Of a DNA stretch of 64,000 nucleotides, positions 41,281 through 54,405 are shown piece after piece. Position 1 is the stretch's first letter. Every line of letters begins with the position of its first letter. This DNA comes from Phocoena phocoena (taxonomy: Eukaryota; Chordata; Mammalia; Artiodactyla; Phocoenidae), in the NCBI RefSeq assembly GCF_963924675.1, contig NC_089220.1, positions 162,043,270 to 162,107,269 on the forward strand. Direction: 5' to 3'. The notes beneath the pieces are model-generated. The model did no database searches, was not told where the DNA came from, and saw only the letters and a list, made by a program, of their open reading frames with translations. A program made the translations under genes and the position numbers.

Positions 41281-44200
41281 GAAACTGTTTGATGTAATCC
41301 CACTTATTTTTGCTTTGGTTGACTCAGCTTTTGCTGTCAAATCCAAAAATCATTGCCAAGACTGATGTCAAGGAGCTTCTTACCTATGTTTTCTTGTAGA
41401 ATTTTTATGGTTTCAGGTCTTATGTTCAAGTCGTTAATCCCTTTCAAGTTAACTTAATTTTTGTGTATGGTGTAAGATAGTAGTCCACTTTCATTTTATT
41501 TGCATGTGGCTGTGCAGTGTTCTCAACACCATTTATTGAAGAGACTATCCTTTCCCCATTGTATATTCTTGCCTCCTTTATTGAAAATTAATTGATCATA
41601 TATGGGTGGGTTTACTTCTGGGCTCTCCACTCTGTTCCATTCATCTGTGTTTGTTTTTATGCCAATGACATACTGTTTTAATTACTATAGCTTTGTAATA
41701 TAGTTTGAAATCAGGGTGCAAGATGCCTCCATGTTTGTTCTTCTTTCTCAAGATTGCTTTGGATATTTGGGGTCTTTTGTGGTTCCATAAAAATTTTAGG
41801 ATAGTTCTATTTTTTGTGAAAAATACCCCTGGAATTTTGACAGGGATTGCATTAAATCTGTAGATTGCCTGGGGTAGTATGGGCATTATAACAATATTAA
41901 TTCTTACAATCCATGAGCATGGAATATTGTTCCATTTATTTGTGTCTTCTTCCATTTCTTTCATCAATGTCTTATAGTTTTTAGTGCCCAGGTTTTTCAC
42001 CTCCTTGGTTAAATTGATTTCTAGATGTTTTGTGTTTTTTTTGATGCAATTGTAAGTGGTATTCATTTCTTAATTTATCTCTCATACTTCATTATTGATG
42101 TATAGAAAGGCAATAGATTTTTGTATATTGCTTTTGTATCGTGCAACTTTACTAATTCATTGATTGGTTCTAGCAGTTTTATTGGGAATCTTTAGGGTTT
42201 TCTATATATAAAATCATGTCATCTGCAAATAGTGATAATTTTACTTATTTGTTTCTGATTTTGATGCTCTTTTATTTTATTTTAATTTTATTTTTCTTGC
42301 CTAAATGTTGTGGCTAGGACTTCCAATACTATGTTAAATAAAAATGATGAGAGCGGGCATCCTCATCCTGTGCTTGATCTTAGAGGAAAAACTTTCAGCT
42401 TTTCATCATTGATTGTGATGTTGGTTGTGGGCTTGTCATATGTGGCCTTTATTATGTTGAGATACATTCCCTTAATACCCACTTTGTTGAGCATTTTTGT
42501 CATAAATGGATGTTGAATTTTGTCAAGTGCTTTTTCTGCATCTATTGATATGATACGATTTTTATCCTTCATTTTGTTAATATGATGTATCACATTCACT
42601 GATGTTGAATTATCCTTGCATCCCTGAAATGAACCACTCTTGATGATAGTGTATGATTCTTTTAAGGTGCTCTCGAATTTGATTTGCTAATATTTTATTG
42701 AGGTGTTTGATGAACATCTCTGTTCATCAGGAATATTAGCCTGTAATTTTTCATCTTGTGGCATCCTCTTCTGGTTTTGGTATCAGAGTAAGGTTGGCCT
42801 TGAAAATGTGTTTGGAAGTGTTCTTCCATTTTTTGAAGAGTTTAAGGATTGGTATTATTTCTTCTTCAAATGTTTGGTAGAAAAAGTTTTTTTGGTAGAA
42901 TTCATCAGTGAGGTCTTCTGGTCCTGGGCTTTTGTTTGTTGGGAGGTTTTTGATTATTGATTCACTCTCCTTACTCATAGTTGTCTATTTATATTTTCTG
43001 TTTCTTCATAATTCAGTCTTGTCAGGTTGTGTGTTTCTAGGAATTTATCTATTCTAGGTTTTCCAGTTTATTGGTGTATAATTGTTCTAGTAATCTCTTA
43101 TGAGTCTTTGTATTTCTGTGTTATCAGTTGTAATGTTCCCTCTCTTATTTCTGATTTTATTTATTTGAGTCCTCCCTTTTTCTTTGTTAGTCTAGCTAAC
43201 AATTTGTCAATTTTGTTTATCTTTTCAAAGAAATAGCTCTTAGTTTCATCGATCTTTTCTATTGCCTTTTAATCTCTATATCATTTATTTCAACTCTGAT
43301 CTTTGTTATTTCCTTCCTTTCACTAGCTTTGGGCTATGTTCTTTTTCTAGTTCCTTGAATTGTAAAGTTAGGTCATTTGAGGTTTTTCTTGTTTCTTGAG
43401 ATAGGCATTTATCCCTATGAATTTCCCTCTTAGAACTTTTGTCTCATCCCAGAAATTTGGTATGTTGTAGTTCCATATGTATTTGTCTTAAGGAATTTTT
43501 GGGTTTCTCTTTTGATGTATTCTTTGACCATTGGTTGTTTAGTAGCATATTTTTAACTTCCACATAGTTGTGGTTTTTGCCAGTTTTTTCTTGTAATTGA
43601 TTTCTAGTTTCATACCATTGTGGTTAGAAAAGATGCTTGATATGATTTTACCCTTCTTACATTTATTAAGACTTGTCTTGTGGCCTAACATATAATCTGT
43701 CCTGGAGAATGTTCCATGTGCACTTGAGAAGAGTGTGTGTTCTGTTGCTTTTGGATGGAATGTTTCATATATATCTATATATCTGTTAAGTCCATCTGGT
43801 CCAACATGTCCAAATATTTCCTTTTTGATTTTCTGTCTGGATTATCTATCCATTGATAAAAATGGGGGTACTAAAATCCTCTACAATTATTGTATTGCTG
43901 TCTATTTCTCCTTTTAGGTCTGTTAATATATTTTTATATATGTAGGAGAAACTATATTGGATGCATAAATATTTACAAACATTATAGCCACTTGTTGGTT
44001 TGACCCTTTTATCATTATGTCATGCCCTTCTTTTGTCTCTTATTACAGTCTTTGTTTTAAGGTCTATTATGTCTGATATCACTTATCTCCAAAGCTTAAC
44101 TCTTTCGGTTTGTATATCTGAAGTGAGTCTCTTGTGGGTAGCATTGTAGATGGGTCTTCTTTTTTATCCATTCAGCTACTCTGTGCCTTTTGATTGGAGA

Positions 44201-44300
44201 ATTTATTCTATTTACATGTAAAGTAATTATTGATAGGTAGGTGCTTGTTGCCATTAAGTTAATCGTTTTCTGGCCGTTTTGTAGCTCCTCCATTCCTTTT
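41281..44300 (-). pseudogene. L1 ORF2, broken
   Basis: Fragments: SIITLHVNRINSPIKRHRVA with QETHF at 44293-44096 (start of the endonuclease), [20 protein letters not shown] at 42978-42751 and [20 protein letters not shown] at 42599-42363 (reverse transcriptase), and [20 protein letters not shown] at 42066-41641. The tcatctgcaaa sequence near 42216 encodes the FADD active site. Numerous stops and frameshifts. Confidence 0.85.
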
Positions 44301-44779
44301 ATTTTCTCTTGCTCTTTTCCTTTTTGATTTGATGATTTTCTATAGTGGTATGCTTAGTTCCTTTTTCTTTATCTTTTGTGTATCTACTATAGGTTTCTGC
44401 TTTGTGGTTGCCATGAGGTTTACATGTAACAACTTACATTTATTAAGTCTATTTTAAGATGATAACAACTTAAATTTGAATGCATTCTAAAGCTCTATAT
44501 TTTCACTCTTCTCAACCCCCATGTTTCTTGTTTTTGATGTCACATTTTACATCTTTTTATCTTATGTGTCTCTTAACTAATTATTGTTGTTACAGTTTTT
44601 TTTTACTACTTCTTTCTTGCAACTTTTATGCTATCTTTAATAGTGATTAAACCACCATCTTTACAAGAGTAGACTATACCAATTTTACTGTGTGTTTATC
44701 TTTACCAGTGAGATTTATACTTTCATTTGTTTTCCTGTTACTAATTAGCATCCTTTCTTTTCAGCTTAAAGAAGTCCCT

Positions 44780-45670
44780 TTAACATTTCTTGTAATGACA
44801 GTTTAGTGGTGATGAACTTCTTTAGCTCTTGCTAGAAAACTGTTTATCTCCTTTTCAATTCTGAAGGGTAACTTTGCCAAGTAGAGTATTAATTGGAAGT
44901 TTCTTTCAGCCCTTTGAATATATTGTGTCACTCCCTTCTGGCTTGCAAAATTTCTGCTGAAATATATGCTTATTTCCTTGTGGGGGTTCCCTTGTATTTA
45001 ACAAGTTATTTTTCTCTTGCTGCTTTAAAATTCTCTCCATGTCTTTAACTTTTGACATTTAAATTTATAATAGTCTTGGTGTGGGTCTCTTTGGGTTCAT
45101 CTTCTTTGGAACTCTCTGGGATTCCTGAATCTGGACATTTCCTTCCCAAATTAGGGTAGTTTTCAGCTTATTCTTCAGGTGAGTTTTCTGCCCCCTTTTC
45201 TCTCTCTTCTCCTTCTAGGACCTCTATCATGCACATGTCGGCCCGCTTGATGTTGTCCCATAAGTCCTTTAAACTAACTTCACTTTTTAAAAATTCTTTT
45301 TTCTGCTTTGATTGGGAGAGTTCCACTGCATTGTCTTTGATTTCACTGATCCTTTCTATTGCTCTTGAACCCTGCGTGTGTATTTTCAGTTTAATTATTG
45401 CGTTCTTCAGCTATGTGACTTCTGTTTGGTACTTTCATATATTTTCTGCCTCTTTGTGGAAGTTCTCACTGTGTTTATCCATTTTCCTCCTGAGTTTGGT
45501 GAACATCTTTACGACCATTACATGGAACTCTTTAAGAGATGAGTTGCTTAACTCCATTTCATTAAGGACTTTTTCTGAGGTTTTATCTTGTTCTTTCTCT
45601 CGGAACATATTCATCCATTTCTTCACTTTTCTTGTCTCTCTATGTTGGCTTCTATGCATTGGATAAAACA
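44780..45670 (-). pseudogene. L1 ORF1, broken
   Basis: The reverse frame 45659-45435 has an L1 ORF1 N-terminal character (KVLNEMELSNSSLKEFHVMV followed by VKMFTKLRRKMDKHSENFHK, a coiled-coil-like stretch). Downstream codons toward 44780 match the C-terminal domain region by collinearity only. Confidence 0.6.
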
Positions 45671-47404
45671 GCTACCTCTCCCAGTCTTGAAGAAGTAGCC
45701 TCGTGTAGAACTAACCTAGCTCTTGGGTTATCTCTAAAACATTTGTGATTGTCCAAGTAGCCTATTTTACTTTTAGTGGCTCCCAGTAGTTGAGGGTGTG
45801 CTAAGTCCTGTCAATGTTGCAGAGCAGAAGCTCTCAGTCAGCACCTAGATTCAGGCTGATTGGAAGCTGGACTTTCACACAGCCAGACCCCCAGGCAGCA
45901 ACTTGTAAAGTATGCAAATATATACATTCCTGTGAGATTGCAAGCCTAAGTCCTCCTGGACCCCATAGCCAGACCATCTAGAGGTGTCCTCTCTGAGGCA
46001 GTTGAAAAAGTCAGGATGCCAGATGAGTTTCTTGTAGGGAGACACCATGTGACCTGGAGCAAGGCAGAAGGAGATTGCAAAGATGGCGTCCACTGACCTC
46101 CATCCCTGGAATGCACGTTGGTAGGCCCCTAGAAGTGTGCCAAACCAGAAGCCTGCCCCTCAGACCAAAGGTCTGGGACAAGCAAATCGGCCTCTTTCAC
46201 AGAAATATTGGGGCTATATTTTGGTTTGCTGTCTGCACAGGGCCCTGGGGGTGGTAGCCTGCCAAGCTCTGTCTCTCCATTGCTTAAAGTCTAACAGGAC
46301 CTGGGAATAAAAACCCTACTGACCACCAGAGCTCAGCAATCAGGGGCTGTCCTCTGGGTGGCAGCCACAGAAACCAGGACACCAGACACTGTGCAGTTCC
46401 TCTCTGGGAGATACTGGCATTCTGGAATCAGACAGAGGGAGGACATGAGGATATTGCCCACCCTCTGAGGTCTCTGGAGGGGATTAGAGTGGACCCTTAC
46501 ATGTTTGTGTGATCAGAAGCCTGCCCTTCAGGCCACAGCTATGAAGATAAGCTAATATGTTTTTTTCATAGAAAGACTGGGTATCTCTGTTGTCTCCTGG
46601 GGGTGGTAGATAATTAAGAACTTTTTCTCTGTTGGTTACAGTCTTGTGGATCCCCCTAGCATAAGCCCTGCTGATGACATAAGCCAGTGACAGGTGACTT
46701 AGAGGTGTTCCCTGGGCATCAGGCACAAGAACTGGGGAGGGTGCAAGCCATTTCCAAGAGGTACAGCAAGTTGGGTGGAGACAGAGAGCTATGCAAAGAT
46801 GGCATCTGCCAGCCTCCATTCCTGAGGAGTTCCCCAGCAGGCCCTGGATATGTGTTAAAGTAAATGTGTGCCCTTTAGGCTGACACTTTTTAGATAAGCA
46901 TATAAGCCTCTTTCACATAAAGGTAGGCACCTCTCCATCAGCTGCTTCTGCACTGGTCCGTGGGGTGAGTCTGAGACTGTGAGCCCTTTAGGAGCCATTT
47001 CTCAGTTCACTATAATCTGTGTGTCTCCTGGATGTGAGCCCCATTGTTTTTCAAAGTTGGATGTTTGGGGGGCTTTTTCTCAGGTGCAGGTCTTAAAAGT
47101 TGGGGTACCTGATGTCAGGGTTCCAGTCTTTCACTCCCTGGGGAGAAGCTCTGGGTTTTGAATTTCCTCCTGATTGTGAATCGCTGTGCTTGGTGTCAGG
47201 TTTAGGGCAAGACTGTGTCTCAGCCTCTCCTACCCGCTTGGTAGTGGATTTTTTCTCATTTGCACAATGTGTAAGTCTCTCACCTAGGCTTTAGTTTTGT
47301 TTTCTTTGTTTTTTTCAAGAGAAAATTGCTCCATATGTAGCTGTAGATTCATTGTGTCTGTGGAAGGACGTAAGTTCAGGATCTTCCTATGTCACCATCT
47401 TGTA

Positions 47405-50400
47405 TTAGAACCCAAGTAGGAATTTCTTAAAATATTTTCTGTTTTTCTTACTATATCAGAAGAGTTATCTATTGGAATATCTGCCTGGGATTTACGGTTG
47501 TAAGCCTGTCCCTGATATACATTAAGACAGTTACCAAATGTACATGGTTTAAGAACTTTATATAAACTCTTTTAATCATCAAAACAAATCGAAGAATTCA
47601 ACCCTAATATTATCCTGATTTTACAGACTTTCATATCAGTTAGTGTTCATTCAGGAGACAGAAACCGCCCTAGTAATTTGAACAGAGAAAATGTAATATG
47701 AAGAATTATTACCTTTTGAGACATGGTTAACTGCAAAAAGAACTAAAAGAACAGTAGAGAAGAAAAGAATTAACAAATGTACGGAGCAGCTACAGCCTCT
47801 AGGGTTGCGACAGAGAATTAAGGAAAGGATACATTTGGAGGAGGGGTGGCCTCTACATCCCAACACTGAGGATTAAACTTTACTGGAGAGGGTGTGACTG
47901 GAACCCTCTGGAAGGTGGAGAAATTTGCTGGGATGATGTGGGCCAGACTTGGTTAACAATTTAGTGCCCAAGGAAGAAATTATCCTCGAGGATGCCTGCA
48001 AAACTCACTGAAGGGTGACTGTAACTGGGTTGCTTTATATTGCTGGCAGTCATGGTCCAAGAACAACAACAAAACATACACTGGAACCAAAAAGAGAAGC
48101 TCCTTCCTCTGCTATGCTTTGTGGCATCCTGTGCTCTTTACTAACGAAGCCAAACATTGTGTGAGCTATTCAAAAGAGAAATGTTTGCACCGTCCAGGTC
48201 CAGATCTCAAAGCAGGGCAGAGAGGGTAGATTTGGAGCTGAGACACAGTACATTTAGAGCTGGCACACATGCCTAATGTTGTGTAGTTCATAATTGGTGG
48301 AACCCCATCTTACATCTGGTTTATCTGCCCCCAGAACACATTCTTAACCACACATTATGCAACCTTGCTGTCCTTTCAAGGTCATCATTAAATTGAAAAT
48401 GATACTTGCCCGAAATGAAAAGTTGCTTCCTTGATCAGTTTGAGCAATAGGGAATTTGAAGCCAGTGAAAGATTTCACCTTTGGAGGAGAAATCATGCTC
48501 TTAGGCCCCTAGAATGTCAAATGGTAATTTAGTAATTCTGTCTAGAAGTTTGAAAGGATTAATGTCCTTTAAAAAAAAAAAAAACAAAAACCTTAATCTT
48601 TTCCCTTTAGTAATTATTTTGTTTATCACATTACATTTCATAAATCGCAAATGTACTAAATGGCCTTCATTTCCTATAGTGTGTTTCAGGGACTTAAAAT
48701 ATTGTTTTATAGACACAAAAAGAAGATGGAGATCACTGCTTGGCAACGGACCCATGATCGTGGTGAACTGAGTTAAAAAAAAAATAACAAATGAACTCCA
48801 GATCTCTAGAATCTTATGCTGGGAATTTGTTTATTTATAGAAATGCTAATTCTTCATCCCATTTTTGTGAATTCATGCATTAAAGATTCCAGTGAGTTGA
48901 GATGAGGTAAAGGCACAGTAAAGAATTTAGAGGAGTAAAAGCAGGAGTCTTTTGTCTTCTTTACCGCAAAAAAGGAGAGAAGTAAGCACAGTGATTTTAG
49001 GCTGAGAATCTAGCATCGAACTAACCCACTTGTCAATTTCTCCATAGAAAACTTAATTGCTTGGAAGAAACACGAGTTTTCTGTAAGGAGAAAAAGACAA
49101 TACCGGTCTCAGGATTTCTACTTATAAACATAAATCCTCCTTAAAAGGAACCTTGCTACTCTACAGTTTCAAATATTAGTATTTTAATGCAATTTATTCT
49201 CATTTTCTCATTTTCACAACTATCTCTAACCCAATTTGAGTTCTCTTTCGTTACAATAAGACTGATTATGGCTTACCTCAAAAGAGTTGTTAAACTTACT
49301 ATGATTTAGGTTTTCTGTGCCTCTGAAATATCTTCAGACTAAGATACCAAATGTAAGTTTTAACCAATTTTGGTAAAAGAAATAGTTTATCATATAGATG
49401 AGAAAGACAAAAAATTTTAAAACAACTCTGTGTGTTGTAAATGTATTTTAATATTCCCAAACATCATTTTCTGAGCATTGTAATTTATTTCGGTCTAAAA
49501 ATTGGTTAGTCTGAAATGCATATGCTTTTTTCCTAAAAATAGATCTACACGATTTCTCATTTTCTACTTTTCTCTCTGCTCACAGGAAAAACCACATACA
49601 TCAATACTTAGTATTTGAATTCAGTAAAGTCTAAGCAAAGGCAGGTTGAGCAGTATAGGAAGAAGGAGTGATTTATCATTTTTCTCATTTGCTTTTTCAA
49701 ACTTAAATACTGTTTGTATATTTTTCCAAAACGACTGTGTCTGCTCAGTATACAAATGTATGTATTAAACACTGGCATTTCCACAGCTGACAGTAAGATA
49801 GAGGCTAAGTGATTTCATGTGCTGATGCTTTGGAGGCCATCTCCATGTATTGTTTACTAATTCATTACCTTCCAATAGTAATTGTTATATTCTTCATTGA
49901 GTCTTACAAATTTCTTTCATCACATAAGTGCATCGGGAGAAAGCTTGAATTTTTTATAGCTATGTTTCTTCTGCTCTGTAGTTGTTGAGAATGTGTGTAT
50001 GTTTGTGTCTGAGTGTGCGTGTGAGAGAGAGAAATCTAATTAGGGCTATGTTTTTCCTGCCTATTTTCTAAGAAAAAAAAGTTTTTGAGAAGGTATTTTT
50101 TGGTGAGATTGAACATATTTAAACTTAATTATAGAATTAAAGGCTTCCTGAAATGCACCTCTCTGTATAACCATAAATTGCTTTTTATTTTAATAAAAGG
50201 AAAATAAGCTGCTATTTTCTATCTTATGCTGTTTTCTATAGGCCTAACTTCCAGGGAAAAAAAGTCTCAAAATAAACCTAAATTTGCTAATTATTTAGCA
50301 TCTTGCTTTTTCATTAAATGCACATCAGTATGCCCATTCTTGTAGAAAGAAGGCTATCTTGCTATTTTTTCTTAGTGAACTGGATTCTCTTTCTCTTCTT

Positions 50401-51215
50401 TATATTGTCCTCAACAATTTAGATACTGTTTGCCAGTCCAAAAAAATAACAAACTCCCTAGACAGGGGTAATTGTAAGACTGGAATGGGAAGTTTGTTCT
50501 GGTGAAGGCTCATCATTTCTGTGACATAAAACTGAGAAGTGGAGAAAAAGTCCATTCATTCCCATTTGTGGAGCCATTGATCACTGAGGGGAAAAAAAAA
50601 TAGAAATGATTTTTGTAGACAAGTAAAATCTGGTAAATAATCCATGATATTTGGTCAATCTTTGCTGTAGATAATTATGTTGTTTGAGAAATCAGGACGG
50701 TAGAGGGAAAATAATAAAACAGTCAATAAAGTAGATAATAAATTCTCTCAGTTGAAAACTCTATTGAGAATAAAAATCTATGTATTTAATAAGAAAGTCT
50801 TTTTCTATGATCATTTAAGATTAAATTTCAATAAGTTACCTTATTAACAGTATCTGTGGAACGGTTTTGTGGGTGTTATTACTTTGAGCTCATTTGGATT
50901 TTATTTGTCAGCAAGATCATTGTTCTTCATTTTGAAAATTATAAACTAGAAGTATAAGTGGCATTTCTGTTTCTGTTTTCAGGTTAGTGATGTTTGTGAT
51001 GACAAGTATGAGACTTAATGATCCTCTCCTGTTCAACACCAGGTTTTCTTAGCAATCCTGTCTCCTTGCCTTGTAGAACTTTACCACTGTGGATAGTGAG
51101 ATTTACGTTTCCTTCCAGGGTTTATATAACCCCTATCTTTGGGGTTAGATTTAAAAACAGACTGAAAGATTGTATGATAATGATATTCAATATAAATACT
51201 GTCACACACTTATAA
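47405..51215. other. Intron, nothing recognised
   Basis: Nearly 4 kb after the L1 5' end. AT-rich, A-runs at 48570-48583 and 50588-50600, no clear SINE/L1 and no exon with MAM or LDLa motifs. Confidence 0.5.
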
Positions 51216-51217
51216 AG

Positions 51218-51420
51218 CACTTATTTTGTACCTGGCATTGTTGGAAATGCATTCATATGTCTTAGCTAATTTATAGATAAGAAAAGCAAGGCACACAGAA
51301 TGAATGTCACGGCTCTTCCTGCGGTCACGGTCACACAGTTAGTTCAATAGAGATAGAGGTAGGAGTGGAAAATGGACCTCAAGTTGATTTTCATTTTGCC
51401 TACTGAGTCTTCCAGGGCAA
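51218..51420 (-). mobile_element. MIR-like element
   Basis: Diverged MIR pattern reversed: ttattttgtacctggcattg, taatttatagataagaaaag, gtcacggtcacacagttagt. Confidence 0.6.
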
Positions 51421-51942
51421 TTCAATTTGTAAAGTTCTCAAAGAATGTAAACCTCTTCAGCCCCATGGGCATTTACAAGAAAGGCTTTAAAATAGGCTAG
51501 TATTTCCATTGACTTTGTATTTTAAGAGTGTTTGAGCATTTCTCACACTTTGTTAGTTTTGTATGGTAGACGCAGAAAGGAGGTTTTACTTTAGGGAAAA
51601 ACAATCTAGTGAGAGAATCTAAACGTGTGCATAAAAGAAGCCATGATAATCTATTGCTAGTCAAATCTAGTTAATAATAATGATAATAATAAACAACTAC
51701 CTAACACCTGCTGAAAGAAATGTGTGCAGAGGATGAAAAGATGTTAGTATATTTGCTCTGCTGTGAGGAGTTTAAATTTAGATGAAAATAGGCATAAAAA
51801 TGTAACTACTAGAAAAAGCTGGTTTTGCTCCATAGACAGTAAGGATGGACTAGGATAGGCATGGATGAGATTCCGGGAAGAGGAGCTTGAGGGGAAGGTT
51901 TAATGAAAAGTTTGGGAATACACATTTTTCTTTTTTTTGCTT

Positions 51943-52028
51943 GTTTTTGAATTTTATTATTTTTTTATACAGCAGTTTCTCATTAGTTATCTATATTATA
52001 CATATTAGTGTATATATGTCAATCCCAG
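51943..52028 (-). mobile_element. Very short L1 tail
   Basis: Reversed cetartiodactyl L1 3' terminus (ttttatacagcagtttctca, gtgtatatatgtcaatccca), matching the first 100 bp of the L1 at 14070. About 86 bp only; flanking duplication not seen. Confidence 0.75.
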
Positions 52029-52254
52029 CTTCAGCTGGACATTCCATAAGGCACAGGGGAAGTTGGCTAGAAGCACAGTTTGCAACGGCAGAATCAAATT
52101 GTTGCTAAAAGTAAAGTGAGGAAAGTTAGCTAGAAAAGTTTTTACCTGGAGCATTAGTGTTGTATCACTGGGGTAGAGGAGTGGGTGCTTTGGGAGAGTG
52201 TCTGGAGAGAGAAGATAATAATAGGAAGCAGGTGTTGTATAACACTTGCTGTCC

Positions 52255-52480
52255 TTGGGGTTAGTTCATTCATTCAATAAATATCAAGCACTATACTGAC
52301 TCTACAGCTGTTTACAGAGTGAGCAAGACATAATGTAGTTCCTGCCTTCCTAGAGATTACAGTCTAGTGGGGAGAACTACATTACACTAATATAGCTGTA
52401 ATTCCAATTCTAATGAGAAGTATGTAAAAGTTATAGAGTGGCTTATGAAAGTTATAGATTGACTCTTTGGCCCTAGTGTG
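52255..52480 (+). mobile_element. L2-like remnant
   Basis: tcattcattcaataaatatc, gagtgagcaagacataatgt, ttcctagagattacagtcta: typical L2 3' region wording. Confidence 0.55.
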
Positions 52481-53013
52481 AAGATAGCAGGTTTGTTTTT
52501 TAGTACATTAACCTTTTTTTAAAATAAAGATAATCTTTAGAGCAATTTTAGGTTAACAGCAAAATTGAGGGGAAGGTACAGAGATTCTCTATATAACCCC
52601 TGCCCTGACACGTGCATAGCTCCTACTAGTAACAGCATCACCCACCAGAGTGGGATATTTCTTACAATTGCTGAACCTACATTGATGCATCATAATCACC
52701 CAAAGTCCATAGTGTACCTCATGGTTCACTCTTGGTGTTGTGTATTCTGTGAGTTTGGACAAATGTATAAACACACATATCCACCATTGAGGTATCATAC
52801 AGAGTATTTTCACTGCCCTAAAAATCCTTTGTGCTCTGCCTCTTCATCCCTTACCTGCTCCCAACTGCTGGCACCCACTCATCTTTTCATTGTCCCCATA
52901 GTATTTATTGACTTTTCTATAATGTCACGTAGTTGGAATCATACACTGTATAGACATTTCAGATTGGCTTCTTTCACTTAGTAATATGCATTTAAGGTTT
53001 CTCCATGTCTTTT

Positions 53014-53066
53014 TTTAAATTAATTAATTTTTATTGGAGTATAGTTGCTTTACAACATTGTGTTAG
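53014..53066 (-). mobile_element. About 53-bp L1 tail insertion with 16-nt duplication
   Basis: Contains only a reversed L1 terminus (tttattggagtatagttgct). Flanked by tttctccatgtctttt at 52998-53013 and 53067-53082, a perfect match. An extreme 5' truncation. Confidence 0.88.
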
Positions 53067-53669
53067 TTTCTCCATGTCTTTTCGTGGCTTTTAGGTGCAT
53101 TACTTTTTAGTGCGGAATAATATTCCATTGTCCAGTACTCCATATGAGAAAAGCTGCTGTAAACATCTATATGCAGGTTTTTGTGTGGACGTAAGTTTTC
53201 AGTTCCTTTTGGGTAAATACCAAGGGACATGATTGCTGGATTATATGTAAGATTATGTTTAGTTTTGTAAGAAACTGCCACACTGTCTTCCAGAGTGGCT
53301 GCACCATTTCTCATTCCCAGCAGCAATGAACGAGAGTTCCTGTTGCTCCACATCCTCGCCAGCATTTGGTTGTCAGTGTTCCCGGTTTTGATCATTCTAA
53401 TAGGTTGCAGTGGTATATCATTGTTTTAATTTGCATTTCCTTGATGATGTACAAATGTGAAGCATATTTTCATATGCTTATTCGCCATCTGTATATCTTC
53501 TTTGGTGAGGTGTCTTCAAGTCTTTGGACTATTTTTTAATCAGGTAGTTTATTTTCTTATTGTTGAGTGTTAAGATTTTATTGTTTATTTGGGGTAAGAG
53601 TCATTTACCAGATGTGTCTTTTATAAATATTTTCTCCAAGTCTGTGTTTTGTCTTCTCATTCTTTTCTT

Positions 53670-53872
53670 TTTTTTTTTTGTGGTACGCGGGCCTCTCACT
53701 GTTGTGGTCTCTCTTGTTGTGGAGCACAGGCTCCGGACGCGCAGGCTCAGTGGCCATGGCTCATGGGCCCAGCCGCTCGGCCGCATGTGGGATTTTCCTG
53801 GACCGGGGCACGAACCCACGTCCCCTGCATCGGCAGGCAGACTCTCAACCACTGCGCCACTAGGGAAGCCCC
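53670..53872 (-). mobile_element. CHR-type SINE nested in L1
   Basis: T-run, tggtacgcgggcctctcact, body and reversed head ccactgcgccactagggaag. Perfect duplication ctcattcttttctt at 53656-53669 and 53873-53886. Confidence 0.94.
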
Positions 53873-53899
53873 CTCATTCTTTTCTTGACATTGTCTTTT

Positions 53900-54060
53900 T
53901 AATTGAAGTATATTTGACTTACAGTACTACATTAGTTTCAGGTGTACAACATAGTGATTCTATATTTGTATAGATTATGCACCAAAGTTATATATTCCCT
54001 ATGCTGTACATTACATCCCTGTGACTTATAAGTCAGACAGAGAAAGACAAATACTGTATG
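53900..54060 (-). mobile_element. 5'-truncated L1 tail with 15-nt duplication
   Basis: Reversed L1 3' terminus (aattgaagtatatttgactt, cattagtttcaggtgtacaa, ctatgctgtacattacatcc). Perfect duplication ttgacattgtctttt at 53885-53899 and 54061-54075. Its target overlaps the SINE's duplication by 2 bp. Confidence 0.92.
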
Positions 54061-54405
54061 TTGACATTGTCTTTTGCAGAGTAGAAAATTTTAATTTTAA
54101 TGAAGTCCTACTTATTATTTCTTTCATGGATTATGCTTTCGTGTTGTATCTTAAAAAGTCATCACCATACCCAAGGTCATTTAGGTTTTCTCCTATGTTA
54201 TCTTCTAGGAGTTTTATAGTTTCACATTTTATATTTAGGACTGTGATCCATTTTAAGTTAATTTTTGTGAAGGGTGTAAGGTCTGTGTCTAGATTTATTA
54301 TTTTTGCATATGGATATCCAGTTGTTCCAGCATCATTTGTTGAAAAGACTGTTTTTCTTCATTGTATTACCTTCTCCTTTGTCACGCTCAATCAACTATA
54401 TTTAT

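Larger units (their letters stand above)
41278..47404 (-). mobile_element. Older nearly full-length L1, antisense
   Basis: Reversed L1 from ORF2 C-terminal codons at 41281 to a 5'-UTR start at about 47404 (atcttcctatgtcaccatct, complement of an agatggtgacataggaag-type start). The 5' UTR has about 1.7 kb of GC-richer sequence (45.7-47.4 kb). With the 3' part at 39846-40526 it is nearly complete. It is more diverged than the L1 at 14070-19956. Confidence 0.9.
52510..54405 (-). mobile_element. Old L1 3' part carrying three nested insertions
   Basis: Reversed L1 sequence runs from aaagataatctttagagcaa (52525), through ttcactgccctaaaaatcct and ccattgtccagtactccata, to ttgttgaaaagactgttttt near 54340. 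It is collinear once the insertions at 53014-53066, 53670-53872 and 53900-54060 are removed, and each of these has its own target-site duplication. No intact frame. Confidence 0.85.

Noticed and set aside
45700..47400. GC-richer block as a gene promoter or CpG island
   Set aside because: It is the 5' UTR of the older antisense L1, ending in the typical L1 start sequence.
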